Shown here: one piece after another, positions 7,824 to 16,202 of the stretch | Position numbering within the stretch: the stretch's first letter is position 1 | How the letters are laid out: every line of letters starts with the position of its first letter | Made by a program: the position numbers and the translations under genes | IMG/VR virus record: IMGVR_UViG_3300006162_000037 | Span: 1 to 31,423 of that record | DNA from: a virus | Strand: one strand, 5' to 3' | DNA: 31,423 nucleotides | Notes under the pieces: generated by a model | What the model saw: the letters and a program-made list of their open reading frames with translations, nothing else | Told to the model about the DNA's origin: nothing | Database searches by the model: none

Positions 7824-9320
7824 ATGTCTGTAGGCCTTCCCGTTTCGCTCTTGATTAACGTACAAGTCAATCAAGCGCCCGCCGCCGCGCAGTATGCGAA
7901 TCTCAATTCCTGCTTAATCATCGGTGACAGCAATGTAATCGACACAAAGCAGCGCATACGCTCTTATTCATCACTTGCCCAAGTTGCGACTGACTTCGGC
8001 ACGACAGCGCCCGAGTATCTCGCTGCAACATTGTTTTTCAGTCAATCGCCACAGCCTACGCAGCTTTATATCGGACGTTGGGCAAAGACAGCAACCTCCG
8101 GGATCAATCTCGGTGGCACTCTCACAGCGGCGCAACAGCTTCCTTCAGCATGGACTGGTATCACAAACGGCGGTGTCGACTTCACGATCGACGGCGCGGC
8201 TGTAAACCTAACCGGCCTCAATTTCTCCGGCATCACAACCATGAACGGTGTGGCGGCTATTATCAATACCGCACTTTCAACCCACGGGACTTGTGTATGG
8301 GAAGCGGCCTCGAGCCAGTTCCTTGTCACCAGCTCCACTACAGGTGCAAGCTCTACCGTGGCAGCGGCAACAGCCGGCACCGGTACCGATATATCCGCGC
8401 AACTGAAACTAACCGCAGCGACACAAACTTATAGCGTAGGTGGTATTGTGGCAGAATCGGCTGTCGCTTGTGTCACGATTATGGATAATCTATCGACTAA
8501 CTGGTATTTCCTTACTTTCGCCGCAGGAACAAATGACGGTGACATTACGGACAACGATCATCTCGCGATCGCAGCTTATATCGAGGGCGATACAAATAAC
8601 CCGCATATCTACGCTCTCACGACATCGGAGACATCGGCTTTAGTGTCCACCGATACGACATCGATCGGGTACCAGTTAAAGCAGCTCGCCTATAAACGCA
8701 CATTCTACCAGTGGTCGAGCCAGAGCCCATATGCAGCAGCATCAATGATCGGCCGTTTCATTACAGTGAATTTCAATGGCAACAATACGACGATCACGGG
8801 TATGTGGAAGCAAGAGCCCGGCGTTGCCCCTGAAAACCTCACACAATCGCAGTATTCAGCTCTTTCCGCCAATAATTACAACTTTTTCGAGCTGTTTAAC
8901 AACAACACGAATATCATTGTGAACGCCATCACGGCTTCGGGGATATTCATCGATAGCATTTATAACGCGGATTGGCTGGCAAATCAGATCCAGACAAACG
9001 TGTATAACCTGCTTTATCAGTCACCGACAAAGATCCCGCAGACGGATGCCGGCAGCAACTTGATCGCCAACCAGATCGAGGCGGCTTGCCAGCAGGGCGT
9101 CAATAACGGGTATCTCGCTCCCGGACAATGGAATAGCGCAGGATTCGGCCAGCTGACACAGGGCGGTTATCTGTCGAAAGGGTATTATGTTTATTATCCT
9201 CCGATCGCTACACAGTCACAGGCTAACCGCAGCGCGCGTATTTCTGTGCCCTTCCAAGTGGCCGTTAAAGAAGCCGGAGCCGTGCATACTGTGCAGATCT
9301 CCGTCAATGTAAACCGTTAA
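7824..9320 (+). CDS. Contractile tail sheath protein, DUF3383 family
   Basis: The 498-aa protein opens with SLLINVQVNQAPAAAQYANL and continues with a FGTTAPEYLAATLFFSQSPQPTQLYIGRW segment (residues 54-82), both diagnostic of DUF3383 (PF11863) sheath proteins. Residues ~90-215 form a Thr/Ser/Ala-rich variable domain that would project outward. The C-terminal half (from about 260) holds the conserved sheath core. The AAGGAG site is strong, as expected for a highly expressed structural gene. Its presence marks the virion as contractile. Confidence 0.92.
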   Translation: MSVGLPVSLLINVQVNQAPAAAQYANLNSCLIIGDSNVIDTKQRIRSYSSLAQVATDFGTTAPEYLAATLFFSQSPQPTQLYIGRWAKTATSGINLGGTLTAAQQLPSAWTGITNGGVDFTIDGAAVNLTGLNFSGITTMNGVAAIINTALSTHGTCVWEAASSQFLVTSSTTGASSTVAAATAGTGTDISAQLKLTAATQTYSVGGIVAESAVACVTIMDNLSTNWYFLTFAAGTNDGDITDNDHLAIAAYIEGDTNNPHIYALTTSETSALVSTDTTSIGYQLKQLAYKRTFYQWSSQSPYAAASMIGRFITVNFNGNNTTITGMWKQEPGVAPENLTQSQYSALSANNYNFFELFNNNTNIIVNAITASGIFIDSIYNADWLANQIQTNVYNLLYQSPTKIPQTDAGSNLIANQIEAACQQGVNNGYLAPGQWNSAGFGQLTQGGYLSKGYYVYYPPIATQSQANRSARISVPFQVAVKEAGAVHTVQISVNVNR

Positions 9321-9337
9321 TCGAAAGGTAAACCAAA

Positions 9338-9823
9338 ATGAGCACATATTCTTTCCTTGACACCTCGGCCTCTATCACCGGCCCCGGTGGATCATTCACT
9401 ATAGGCGGCCAGAATACGGGCAGCGCAGAAGAAGGCCTTACGATCGAACGCAATGCAGACAAAAATACACTGGTCGTAGGTGCAGACGGTAGCCCAATGA
9501 ATAGCCTTGCGGCTCGTGAAGACGGCAAACTGACAGTGCGCCTAAATAAAACTTCACCGCTTAATTCGGCGCTTTCATCCATGTATAACACTCAAAAAGG
9601 CTCGAGTGCTGCATGGGGCCAGAATACGATCTCGATCAGCAATACCACTTTGGGCGATTCGTGGACGCTTACAAATGTTGCGTTTAAGAAATATCCAAAG
9701 GTCGATTATGCCAAAGAGGCTGGTATTATTGAATGGGAGTTCGATGTAGGTTATATCGCATCTACTCTCGGTGGTGGTGGTACCGTAGCGAGCGCCGCAG
9801 CACTGGTACAGCAATCGGTATAA
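9338..9823 (+). CDS. Tail tube protein, DUF3277 family
   Basis: This 161-aa protein directly follows the sheath gene, as in other contractile tails. It shows the DUF3277 (PF11681) pattern: STYSFLDTSASITGPGG at the N-terminus, the AEEGLTIERNADKNTLVVGADG segment, and GKLTVRLNKTSPLNSALSSMY. It forms the inner tube through which DNA passes. GAAAGGT lies upstream of the start. No anomalies are seen. Confidence 0.88.
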   Translation: MSTYSFLDTSASITGPGGSFTIGGQNTGSAEEGLTIERNADKNTLVVGADGSPMNSLAAREDGKLTVRLNKTSPLNSALSSMYNTQKGSSAAWGQNTISISNTTLGDSWTLTNVAFKKYPKVDYAKEAGIIEWEFDVGYIASTLGGGGTVASAAALVQQSV

Positions 9824-9826
9824 TGT

Positions 9827-10213
9827 ATGACAGAGGTTAATATAAGCGGCAACACGTACAGCATACGCAAGTTACCGCTGATTCAGCAATTTCATATTTC
9901 CCGCAAGCTTATCCCCTATATTCTCACTGGATCGAAAGAAGATTTTAAGCTTTCGGTGCTTGGTGCGTTATCGCGCATGGGCGAGTCGGAATCGGAATTT
10001 ATCGTAAATGCAGCTCTGGCCGTGACTCAGCGAAAGCAGGATGTTTTGTGGTCGCCGATCGGGACACTGAAAGCGCCGCAATTCGATGATGCAAGCGTGA
10101 TGGATTATTTCGATATCGCTGCGGAGGTCGTGGTCGATTCCCTATCAAGTTTTTTTTCCGCACTCATTTCGAGAATGGAAGAGAAAGCTCCTTCTCCGGA
10201 GTCCGCTTCGTAA
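9827..10213 (+). CDS. Tail assembly chaperone, short form
   Basis: The 128-aa protein lies between the tube and tape-measure genes, the slot of the tail assembly chaperone (lambda gpG equivalent) that coats the tape measure during tube polymerisation. Helical segments (IRKLPLIQQFHISRKLIPYI and VMDYFDIAAEVVVDSLSSFFSALIS) agree. An eight-T run near codons 108-111 allows a -1 shift to a longer product, described separately. Without the shift, translation adds only 17 residues after the slippery site. The start codon lies 3 nt after the tube stop. Confidence 0.8.
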   Translation: MTEVNISGNTYSIRKLPLIQQFHISRKLIPYILTGSKEDFKLSVLGALSRMGESESEFIVNAALAVTQRKQDVLWSPIGTLKAPQFDDASVMDYFDIAAEVVVDSLSSFFSALISRMEEKAPSPESAS

Positions 10214-10386
10214 CCTTACCCGGTGGCGAGGATTGGTTGATGCGCCCCGTATTGCGCGGTTTATGCAAATATGAAAGCCTAAAGGATGGCACACTTGATC
10301 TTGCGGACTTCGCGCTTATGAATGATTCTCTCGATGTACAAGCGGAAAATAACGCCCGGATAGAGGATTGGAAGGCTAAACAATGA
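9827..10386 (+). CDS. Tail assembly chaperone, -1 frameshifted long form (G-T type)
   Basis: If the ribosome slips -1 at T_TTT_TTT (10150-10156), the reading frame stays open from 10156 to the TGA at 10384-10386. This adds 76 codons for a total of about 186 aa. The extension contains GGEDWLMRPVLRGLCKYESLKDG and then LDLADFALMNDSLDVQAENN, a sequence type that is clearly protein-coding and otherwise has no start codon of its own. The stop overlaps the tape-measure ATG at 10383 (ATGA). Lambda gpGT and most long-tailed phages use the same device to make two chaperones from one start. Confidence 0.82.
10150..10157 (+). promoter_or_regulatory. Programmed -1 frameshift slippery site
   Basis: Eight T residues include the canonical heptamer T_TTT_TTT in the chaperone reading frame (zero-frame codons AGT TTT TTT TCC). 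Both tandem tRNA-Phe can re-pair after a one-base backward slip. A downstream stimulatory structure was not identified by eye. Confidence 0.8.
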
Positions 10387-11876
10387 GTCAAACGGAAGTA
10401 ATACGCGAATTTCTCGTGCAGCTAGGATATAAAGTTGACGAACATGGCGCAAAAAAATTCCGTGATATGTTAAGCACGGGAACAAAAGACGCGTTAAAAA
10501 TGGGAGGGGCAGTTATAGGCGTTGCCTCTGCGATTGAGATATTTACGAACGAAATGGCCAAAGCGGGAGAAAGTCTTTATTTCATCTCACAACGCTCCCG
10601 TGCATCAGTAGCTAATTTACAGGCCGTCGGATATGCAGCGGCAGGCATTGGATCTAGCGCCGAGGAGGCCACAAGCGCCATAGAGGGGTTAAGCGCATTT
10701 ATGCGCAATACCCCCGGAGCAGAGTCTTATCTTAATTCTCTTCGTATACAGACTCGCGGAGTTAATGGCGAATTACTCGATACTAACGACATTTTGAAGA
10801 GCACTACTTCGCAGCTCAATAAATTGCCTTGGTGGCTCGAGCGTCAATATGGCCAGCAGTTAAATATCCCGGAAAATTATTTATTACAGCGCCGATTGAA
10901 TGGGAAAGAAGACGCAAGACTGGAAGAGGATCATTTGCGCCGCTTAAAAGATGCGGGAATACAAGTAGATTCGCTTAACCAGAAAGAGCATGAATATCGC
11001 AACGGATGGCGATTACTAATAGACGATATCGATATTTTTGGAAGCAAGTTAGAGTCTATAGCAATAGGTCCGGCAACTAAACTTCTAGGAATAATGGATC
11101 AGATAGTAACGGGTTTAACAAATCATCCGCTGGATAATATGTATGCGAATCGCCCAATACTCAAAGAACAAACGGCAGAAGAATATAAGAAAACAGGCGA
11201 TGATGTTAAAAAAAGCTGGTCGCAAGGAATAAAATCGTGGTGGAATGATATAACCGATATAAGAGTATCTCGCACTTATGATGAGCCTTTCGGCCCAAAT
11301 TTGCCTAATACTACAAAAAATTCTATATATGGCATGTGGAAAGCATTGGGCTATAGCGATATAGAGGCCGCCGGCATGACGGCTCAGGCTATGGCGGAAA
11401 GCGGTGGAAGGTCAATTCCTAGCCTTACAGATCCTAACTCTTTCGGTGTTTATCAGCTCGATGCACACAGACAAGCTATGTTTAAAGCCATTATGGGCAA
11501 GGATATCCATGATGCTACGATCGCCGAACAAGTGAAATATGCCGATATAGAATTACATGGCACCGAACGAGGTACGCTAGATATGTTGCGCGGGGCAAGT
11601 AGTGCGCGTGAGGCGGGGATAATAGCAACCGGTTTCGAGCGCCCCTCTGATTTCATTCATAACGGTGGTTATAATAGCCCAACCGCTATACTTCGCGGGG
11701 ATATGGCAGATCGGATATATCGCGATAATCAAGCATCAGCACCCGTAATAAATCAGACTAATAATATAACTGTTAATGGTAACAGCGATCCAGAGAAAGC
11801 GGCCGCCGAAGTTGGCAAACAAATCACAAGAGCAAATCAGGCAGTCACGCGCAACGTCGCCGGCGCCTTAATGTAA
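10383..11876 (+). CDS. Tape measure protein with C-terminal tail-tip lysozyme-like domain
   Basis: The position after the chaperone and the helical N-terminal ~250 residues (for example MGGAVIGVASAIEIFTNEMAKAGE, with a hydrophobic stretch at 40-55) mark a tape measure, which sets tail length and is ejected ahead of the DNA. Residues ~313-450 resemble phage tail-tip lysozymes: GYSDIEAAGMTAQAMAESGG with candidate catalytic Glu339, then NSFGVYQLDAHR (352-363). That domain would cut peptidoglycan during entry. At 497 aa it is short for a myophage, implying a tail of roughly 70 nm at 0.15 nm per residue (an inference). It starts within the stop of the frameshifted chaperone. Confidence 0.82.
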   Translation: MSQTEVIREFLVQLGYKVDEHGAKKFRDMLSTGTKDALKMGGAVIGVASAIEIFTNEMAKAGESLYFISQRSRASVANLQAVGYAAAGIGSSAEEATSAIEGLSAFMRNTPGAESYLNSLRIQTRGVNGELLDTNDILKSTTSQLNKLPWWLERQYGQQLNIPENYLLQRRLNGKEDARLEEDHLRRLKDAGIQVDSLNQKEHEYRNGWRLLIDDIDIFGSKLESIAIGPATKLLGIMDQIVTGLTNHPLDNMYANRPILKEQTAEEYKKTGDDVKKSWSQGIKSWWNDITDIRVSRTYDEPFGPNLPNTTKNSIYGMWKALGYSDIEAAGMTAQAMAESGGRSIPSLTDPNSFGVYQLDAHRQAMFKAIMGKDIHDATIAEQVKYADIELHGTERGTLDMLRGASSAREAGIIATGFERPSDFIHNGGYNSPTAILRGDMADRIYRDNQASAPVINQTNNITVNGNSDPEKAAAEVGKQITRANQAVTRNVAGALM

Positions 11877-11886
11877 AAGGGGTTAT

Positions 11887-12549
11887 ATGGGTTTAATTAG
11901 CCTCATACCGCCGTCAATCACTCAAGGCGCGGTCGGCAACTTGATTACTGCGATATTCAAACCAGCTCGCGCGATCGGGCCCTTTGCGACGCAGATAACG
12001 ATCGAGGAAATTGCACACGACGAATTAGAAATAACGAATCATCCTGTCGAATATGGTGCGATGATTACCGATCATTCGTTTAAGCGCCCGGCCGAAGTGC
12101 TTATCCGCTGTGGGTTTACTAATAGTTCACTCGCCTCATTGGTGACAGAGGTTGCGGGGATACTTAACCTATTCGTAAACGGATCCGTCGGCCCGCTGAA
12201 TTATGCAAATCAGATCTATGCGCAAATGCTCGCCTTGCAGCAAAGCCGTATCCCCTTCTCGGTGACTACGGGGAAGCGCAGTTATAAAAACATGCTGATA
12301 AAGTCATTACAGCAGACTACGGACGAAAAGACGGAAAACGTGCTGATGCTCACGGTGCATTGCCAAGAGATAATCATCGTATCGACCACGGTTTCCAATT
12401 CCACGAATACTAACGGAGTCGCGCCTACGCCGACAAATCCTGCGCAGACAAACCCATTAACCACGAATGGAAGCTTATCTCTCGTGCCCGGCAATCCGAC
12501 GCTTAGTAGCGGATCTTTCCCAATAACTCCGGCTATGGTGAGTGGGTAG
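11887..12549 (+). CDS. Baseplate Dit-like tail protein
   Basis: The 220-aa protein contains ITNHPVEYGAMITDHSFKRPAEVLIRCGFTNSS (residues about 50-85), the signature of the Dit-like family (PF21821) that forms a ring at the tube end of DUF3383-type phages. The C-terminal ~60 residues are Asn/Thr/Pro-rich and probably flexible. AAGGGG precedes the ATG. It follows the tape measure and precedes the plug gene, as in Pam3-like baseplates. Confidence 0.8.
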   Translation: MGLISLIPPSITQGAVGNLITAIFKPARAIGPFATQITIEEIAHDELEITNHPVEYGAMITDHSFKRPAEVLIRCGFTNSSLASLVTEVAGILNLFVNGSVGPLNYANQIYAQMLALQQSRIPFSVTTGKRSYKNMLIKSLQQTTDEKTENVLMLTVHCQEIIIVSTTVSNSTNTNGVAPTPTNPAQTNPLTTNGSLSLVPGNPTLSSGSFPITPAMVSG

Positions 12550-12551
12550 TT

Positions 12552-12857
12552 ATGGCAGTTAATGAAATTCCCTTATCGCCAAAGCCGCAGACATTTGCGA
12601 TTGCTTTGGCCGGCGTCACATACAACATAACCCTGTATTGGAATCCGCAAAACGGATCTTGGATGATCGATATTGCCGACATCAACGATAGCCCTTTGAT
12701 AGATGGCATACCCTTAATCACTGGTGCGGATCTGTTAGAGCAATATGCCTATATCGGAATCGGTGGGCAATTGATCGTGCAGACGGACAATAATCCCGAC
12801 GCAATACCTACATTGGAAAACCTTGGCATTAACTCGCATGTGTATTTCGTATCATGA
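12552..12857 (+). CDS. Baseplate plug protein (Pam3 gp18-like)
   Basis: This 101-aa beta-rich protein has the pattern IPLSPKPQTFAIALAGVTYNITLYWNPQNGSWMIDI, then SPLIDGIPLITGADLLEQY, matching the baseplate plug family described from cyanophage Pam3. It would sit in the tube or hub lumen. The start is 2 nt after the upstream stop, and the end overlaps the hub gene by ATGA. Short length and position support the call. Confidence 0.78.
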   Translation: MAVNEIPLSPKPQTFAIALAGVTYNITLYWNPQNGSWMIDIADINDSPLIDGIPLITGADLLEQYAYIGIGGQLIVQTDNNPDAIPTLENLGINSHVYFVS

Positions 12858-13879
12858 CACAAGAATATTTAAGAAAATACTCGCTGGTCGTGGGCACTGG
12901 ATCAGGCAATACTATAGATCTGTCATCACTGCATTTTAAGTTTAAGGTGCTGCGCGGAGACATCCAGACGCCAAACACCGCAGACATACGAGTCTATAAT
13001 ATATCAGAAACGACGGCCAACTTGATCGGGCAAGCCTTAAAAAAGGAATATTCCCCGATTACATTACAGGCGGGATATGAGGGTATTTATGGGGTTATAT
13101 TTCAAGGCACCATAAAACAGCTTCGACTCGGCCGTGAAAACGCAACGGACACATATTTAGACATTACGGCGGCAGATGGCGACGGTGCTTATAATTTCGG
13201 GGTTGTGAATGCCTCTCTCAAGGCCGGCGCTACAGCGAGCCAGAAAGTACAGGCGATCGCTGGCAGTCTTGCGCCTTTCGGGGTTACACAAGGCAATGTG
13301 ACGGGACTTAATGCCAATCCCTCACCTCGTGGAACGGTGTTATTCGGCATGGCGCGCGATCTTCTCCGCAAGATAGCGGATACATCGCAAACATCGTGGA
13401 GTATCCAGAATGGCCAGTTAAACATGGTGCCATTAAATAATTTTCTCCCGGGCTCGCCGATCGTGATCACTTCTGCAACTGGAATGATAGGACTGCCAGA
13501 GCAAACACAAGATGGCATAAAAGTAAGGACGTTGCTTAATCCTAATATAAAGATCGGTGGATCCATCCAGATCAACAATAAATCGATACAACAGTATCGC
13601 TTCCCGATCGGCTTAACGACAGCTGCAAATAATGCGCTATTACAGCAAACGATCCATCTAAATGCAGACGGCCTATATAAAGTGCTTTGGGTTGATTACG
13701 ACGGAGATACGCGCGGGCAAAATTGGTACAATGAGATTACGTGCATTGCGATCGATGCGGTGCTTGGCCAGAATCAAATCAAGAATCCGAAATATGTACC
13801 CGGCGGTCTTGCTCCGGCGGGCCCACCAGCTCCCGTGCAACCTTACGGCCCAAGCAGTAAATTTCCCGGGGTAAATTAA
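12854..13879 (+). CDS. Baseplate hub protein (gp27/gpD-like)
   Basis: The 341-aa protein lies directly before the spike, where the hub that carries the spike is encoded. The N-terminal strand pattern LRGDIQTPNTADIRVYNIS and ITLQAGYEG...IFQGTIKQLRLGREN is usual for hub domain I. The middle region (VQAIAGSLAPFG) and the late segment YKVLWVDYDGDTRGQNWYNEITCIA match the second hub domain. The C-terminus is Pro/Gly-rich. The stop overlaps the spike start by one base (TAATG). Confidence 0.82.
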   Translation: MTQEYLRKYSLVVGTGSGNTIDLSSLHFKFKVLRGDIQTPNTADIRVYNISETTANLIGQALKKEYSPITLQAGYEGIYGVIFQGTIKQLRLGRENATDTYLDITAADGDGAYNFGVVNASLKAGATASQKVQAIAGSLAPFGVTQGNVTGLNANPSPRGTVLFGMARDLLRKIADTSQTSWSIQNGQLNMVPLNNFLPGSPIVITSATGMIGLPEQTQDGIKVRTLLNPNIKIGGSIQINNKSIQQYRFPIGLTTAANNALLQQTIHLNADGLYKVLWVDYDGDTRGQNWYNEITCIAIDAVLGQNQIKNPKYVPGGLAPAGPPAPVQPYGPSSKFPGVN

Positions 13880-14604
13880 TGGATAGACGCGAAAGATTCA
13901 GCGACGACGAAGAAATGCTGCGCATGGTGTCCGATAGCGAGCAAGCGACAATGTGGACAGCATTGCCGGTCTATGTGGTGGAGTATAATCCTGCGCAAAT
14001 GACTTGCGACCTTCAACCGACCACACAATGCCGGCAACAGAATCCCGATGGATCCTTCGTATATGTCTCGGTGCCGGTGCTGCGCGACTGCCCGGTAATA
14101 TTCCCGACCGGTGGAGGATTCACGCTTACTTTCCCTATCGCGCCCGGTGACGAAGGGCTGGCGATATTCTCAAGCCGGTGCATCGATGCTTGGTGGATGA
14201 ACGGTGGCGTTCAAGCGCCCACAGAAATAAGGATGCACGATCTATCGGATGGGTTTTATCTCCCCGGATGCAGGTCGACGCCGCGCGTGCTGGCAAATTT
14301 AAGCACCGGTACCACTCAATTACGCAGCGATGATGGAAAGACATTCATCGAGGTTGCGGGCGGCGGAATAGTGAACATCACAGCGCCAACAGAAATCAAT
14401 CTTAATAGCCCGGTGGTGAACGTGGCGGGCATTATAGCGGTGCAAAACGAAAACAACATCGCAGAGCCCTGCACAATAAATGGGCAGATCAATGCTACGG
14501 GTGACGTGATTGCGGGGACTAATGCAGCAAACATCAGTCTGCTAAACCACGTACATACAGGCGTGCAAAGAGGCACCGGTAGCACAGACAGCCCTACAGG
14601 ATAA
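13879..14604 (+). CDS. Membrane-puncturing spike protein, Gp138 family
   Basis: The N-terminal ~110 residues (TALPVYVVEYNPAQMTCDLQPT, then PVLRDCPVIFPTGGGFTLTFPIAPGDEGLAIFSSRC) form the OB-fold of Gp138-type spikes. The rest is a repeating beta-helix needle with an INLNSPVVNVAG segment. The C-terminal tip has NHVHTGV with His224-X-His226, the pair that binds iron at the apex of spike trimers in related proteins. It pierces the outer membrane on sheath contraction. Confidence 0.87.
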   Translation: MDRRERFSDDEEMLRMVSDSEQATMWTALPVYVVEYNPAQMTCDLQPTTQCRQQNPDGSFVYVSVPVLRDCPVIFPTGGGFTLTFPIAPGDEGLAIFSSRCIDAWWMNGGVQAPTEIRMHDLSDGFYLPGCRSTPRVLANLSTGTTQLRSDDGKTFIEVAGGGIVNITAPTEINLNSPVVNVAGIIAVQNENNIAEPCTINGQINATGDVIAGTNAANISLLNHVHTGVQRGTGSTDSPTG

Positions 14605-14606
14605 CA

Positions 14607-14636
14607 ATGCGATAATTATGGTATAATTATGCGATA
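14607..14636 (+). repeat. 8-bp direct repeat with tandem AT-palindrome around the gp25 start
   Basis: ATGCGATA occurs at 14607-14614 and 14629-14636, and the palindrome ATAATTAT at 14612-14619 and 14623-14630. The first copy reads ATG-CGA-TAA, a two-codon ORF with AGGA 5 nt upstream. The second copy is the start of the gp25-like gene, which lacks a clear ribosome site. TGGTATAAT at 14619-14627 matches an extended -10 promoter element, but it overlaps the start codon. Confidence 0.55.
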
Positions 14637-15000
14637 TCGAGCTTTAGACTCTAACGGAGATAGCACCTTCGGAAGTGGTAATACGAAATTTCTGGTAGAT
14701 TCACCGGCAGCTGTTGCCCAAGCCATACAGACGCGCTTGCTATTGATGACAGGCGAATGGTTTTTAGACACCAGCGAGGGCACACCATACGCGACACAGA
14801 TATTAGAGAATAACACAGAAAACGTATACGATCTCGCAATCCAAGACAGAATATTGAACACGCAGGGCGTGGCCGCAATTATCAGCTATCAAAGCACAAA
14901 AAACAGCCAAAGAGCCTTAACAGTTCAATCGAGCGTCGATACCATTTATTCGTCGGATTATAATTCAACAATAAACATTTCCACCAATATCGGGGGCTAA
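14629..15000 (+). CDS. Baseplate wedge protein, gpW/gp25-like
   Basis: The 123-aa protein has FLVDSPAAVAQAIQTRLLLMTGEWFLDTSEGTPY (residues 21-54), typical of the gp25-like wedge protein that nucleates sheath assembly at the baseplate. It follows the spike and precedes the gpJ protein, the standard order. No Shine-Dalgarno is obvious before ATG 14629; the nearest AGGA belongs to a two-codon ORF at 14607, so initiation may depend on re-initiation after the spike gene. Confidence 0.85.
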   Translation: MRYRALDSNGDSTFGSGNTKFLVDSPAAVAQAIQTRLLLMTGEWFLDTSEGTPYATQILENNTENVYDLAIQDRILNTQGVAAIISYQSTKNSQRALTVQSSVDTIYSSDYNSTINISTNIGG

Positions 15001-15001
15001 A

Positions 15002-16192
15002 TTGACAACGTACCCACTTTCAACTTTGGCCGCGCAGATAACCTCGGCCGGCATCAGCGCGCCCTCTTATTCTGATATTTATCAGTCATTGCAAGCCAGC
15101 TTTCAGAGTATTTACGGATCGGACTCCTATCTCGATCCTGATTCCCAAGATGGACAAATGCTCGCTATTTTCGCTCAAGCGATATCGGATTGTAATAATA
15201 CGGCGATCGCGACATACAATTCATTCAGCCCGGCAACAGCCCAAGGCGCAGGGTTATCCAGTAATGTTAAGATCAACGGCCTCCGTCGTCTCGTGCCTAC
15301 GAATAGCACCGTAAATCTATTAATCGGTGGCACTGCCGGCACGATAATAAGCAGCGGTATCGCAGCGGATGGGAACGGCAATCAATGGTTATTGCCTTCA
15401 ACTGTGACTATTGGATCTACTGGATCTGTGTTAGTAACAGCAACAGCGGCCAATCCGGGAGCGATTTCAGCTTCCCCTAATACTGTGACATCGATATTTA
15501 CTGCCGTTTTAGGGTGGCAGACAGTTACCAATCCATCGGCCGCCGTGCCGGGCGCCCTTGTGGAGACTGATGCGGCGCTGCGCGTGCGCCAATCCGCTTC
15601 GACCTCATTACCTGCACAATCCATCCTAGCGGCTATTTATGGCGCTCTGGCAAATATAACAGGGGTCGAGCAGTTACAGGTTTATCAAAACGATTTAAAT
15701 ACGGTAAATTCGCTAGGTATGCCACCTCATTCAATCGCAGCGGTAGTACAGGGTGGAGACGCAACAGCAATCGCGCAGACGATAAACGAAAAGAAAAATC
15801 CGGGTACCACTACATTCGGCACAACATCCGTGCTCGTACAAGATTCCGTGGGGATACCGAATAAGATAAATTTCTTTGTGCCGACACCTGTGGAAATCGC
15901 AGTCAATATCACTCTTAAAGCATTATCTGGGTACACTTCGACAATCGGATCACAGATCCTTAATAATGTGCTGGATTACATTAACTCGCTTGGTATATAC
16001 GCCAATGATGGATTGCTCTCGCTTTCGTCACTATATGAGCCAATATACGCAACGACCGCACCAAAGACGTACAACGTAACGGGGTTGCAAATAGCGATTA
16101 AGCCTAATTCGCCACTTGCCCAAGATCTCGCGATCGCTTTTAATCAGTTGCCATTTATAAGCGCGGCAGACATTAATCTTACGGTGACATAA
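15002..16192 (+). CDS. Baseplate J-like protein (gp47 family), TTG start
   Basis: The 396-aa product fits the baseplate J/gp47 family (PF04865), the wedge protein that links hub and fibres. Early segments SYLDPDSQDGQMLAIFAQAISDCNNTAIATYNSFSPATAQGAGLSSNVKINGLRR and the later VETDAALRVRQS are characteristic. The start is TTG at 15002, one base after the gp25 stop, preceded by GGGGG; the next in-frame ATG is about 50 codons later and would remove conserved sequence. The C-terminal part is beta-rich. Confidence 0.87.
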   Translation: MTTYPLSTLAAQITSAGISAPSYSDIYQSLQASFQSIYGSDSYLDPDSQDGQMLAIFAQAISDCNNTAIATYNSFSPATAQGAGLSSNVKINGLRRLVPTNSTVNLLIGGTAGTIISSGIAADGNGNQWLLPSTVTIGSTGSVLVTATAANPGAISASPNTVTSIFTAVLGWQTVTNPSAAVPGALVETDAALRVRQSASTSLPAQSILAAIYGALANITGVEQLQVYQNDLNTVNSLGMPPHSIAAVVQGGDATAIAQTINEKKNPGTTTFGTTSVLVQDSVGIPNKINFFVPTPVEIAVNITLKALSGYTSTIGSQILNNVLDYINSLGIYANDGLLSLSSLYEPIYATTAPKTYNVTGLQIAIKPNSPLAQDLAIAFNQLPFISAADINLTVT

Positions 16193-16202
16193 AGGGATTG
16201 TC

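Noticed and set aside
14619-14627. Extended -10 promoter TGGTATAAT
   Set aside because: It overlaps the gp25 start codon and would make leaderless or truncated messages; probably chance in an AT-rich spot.
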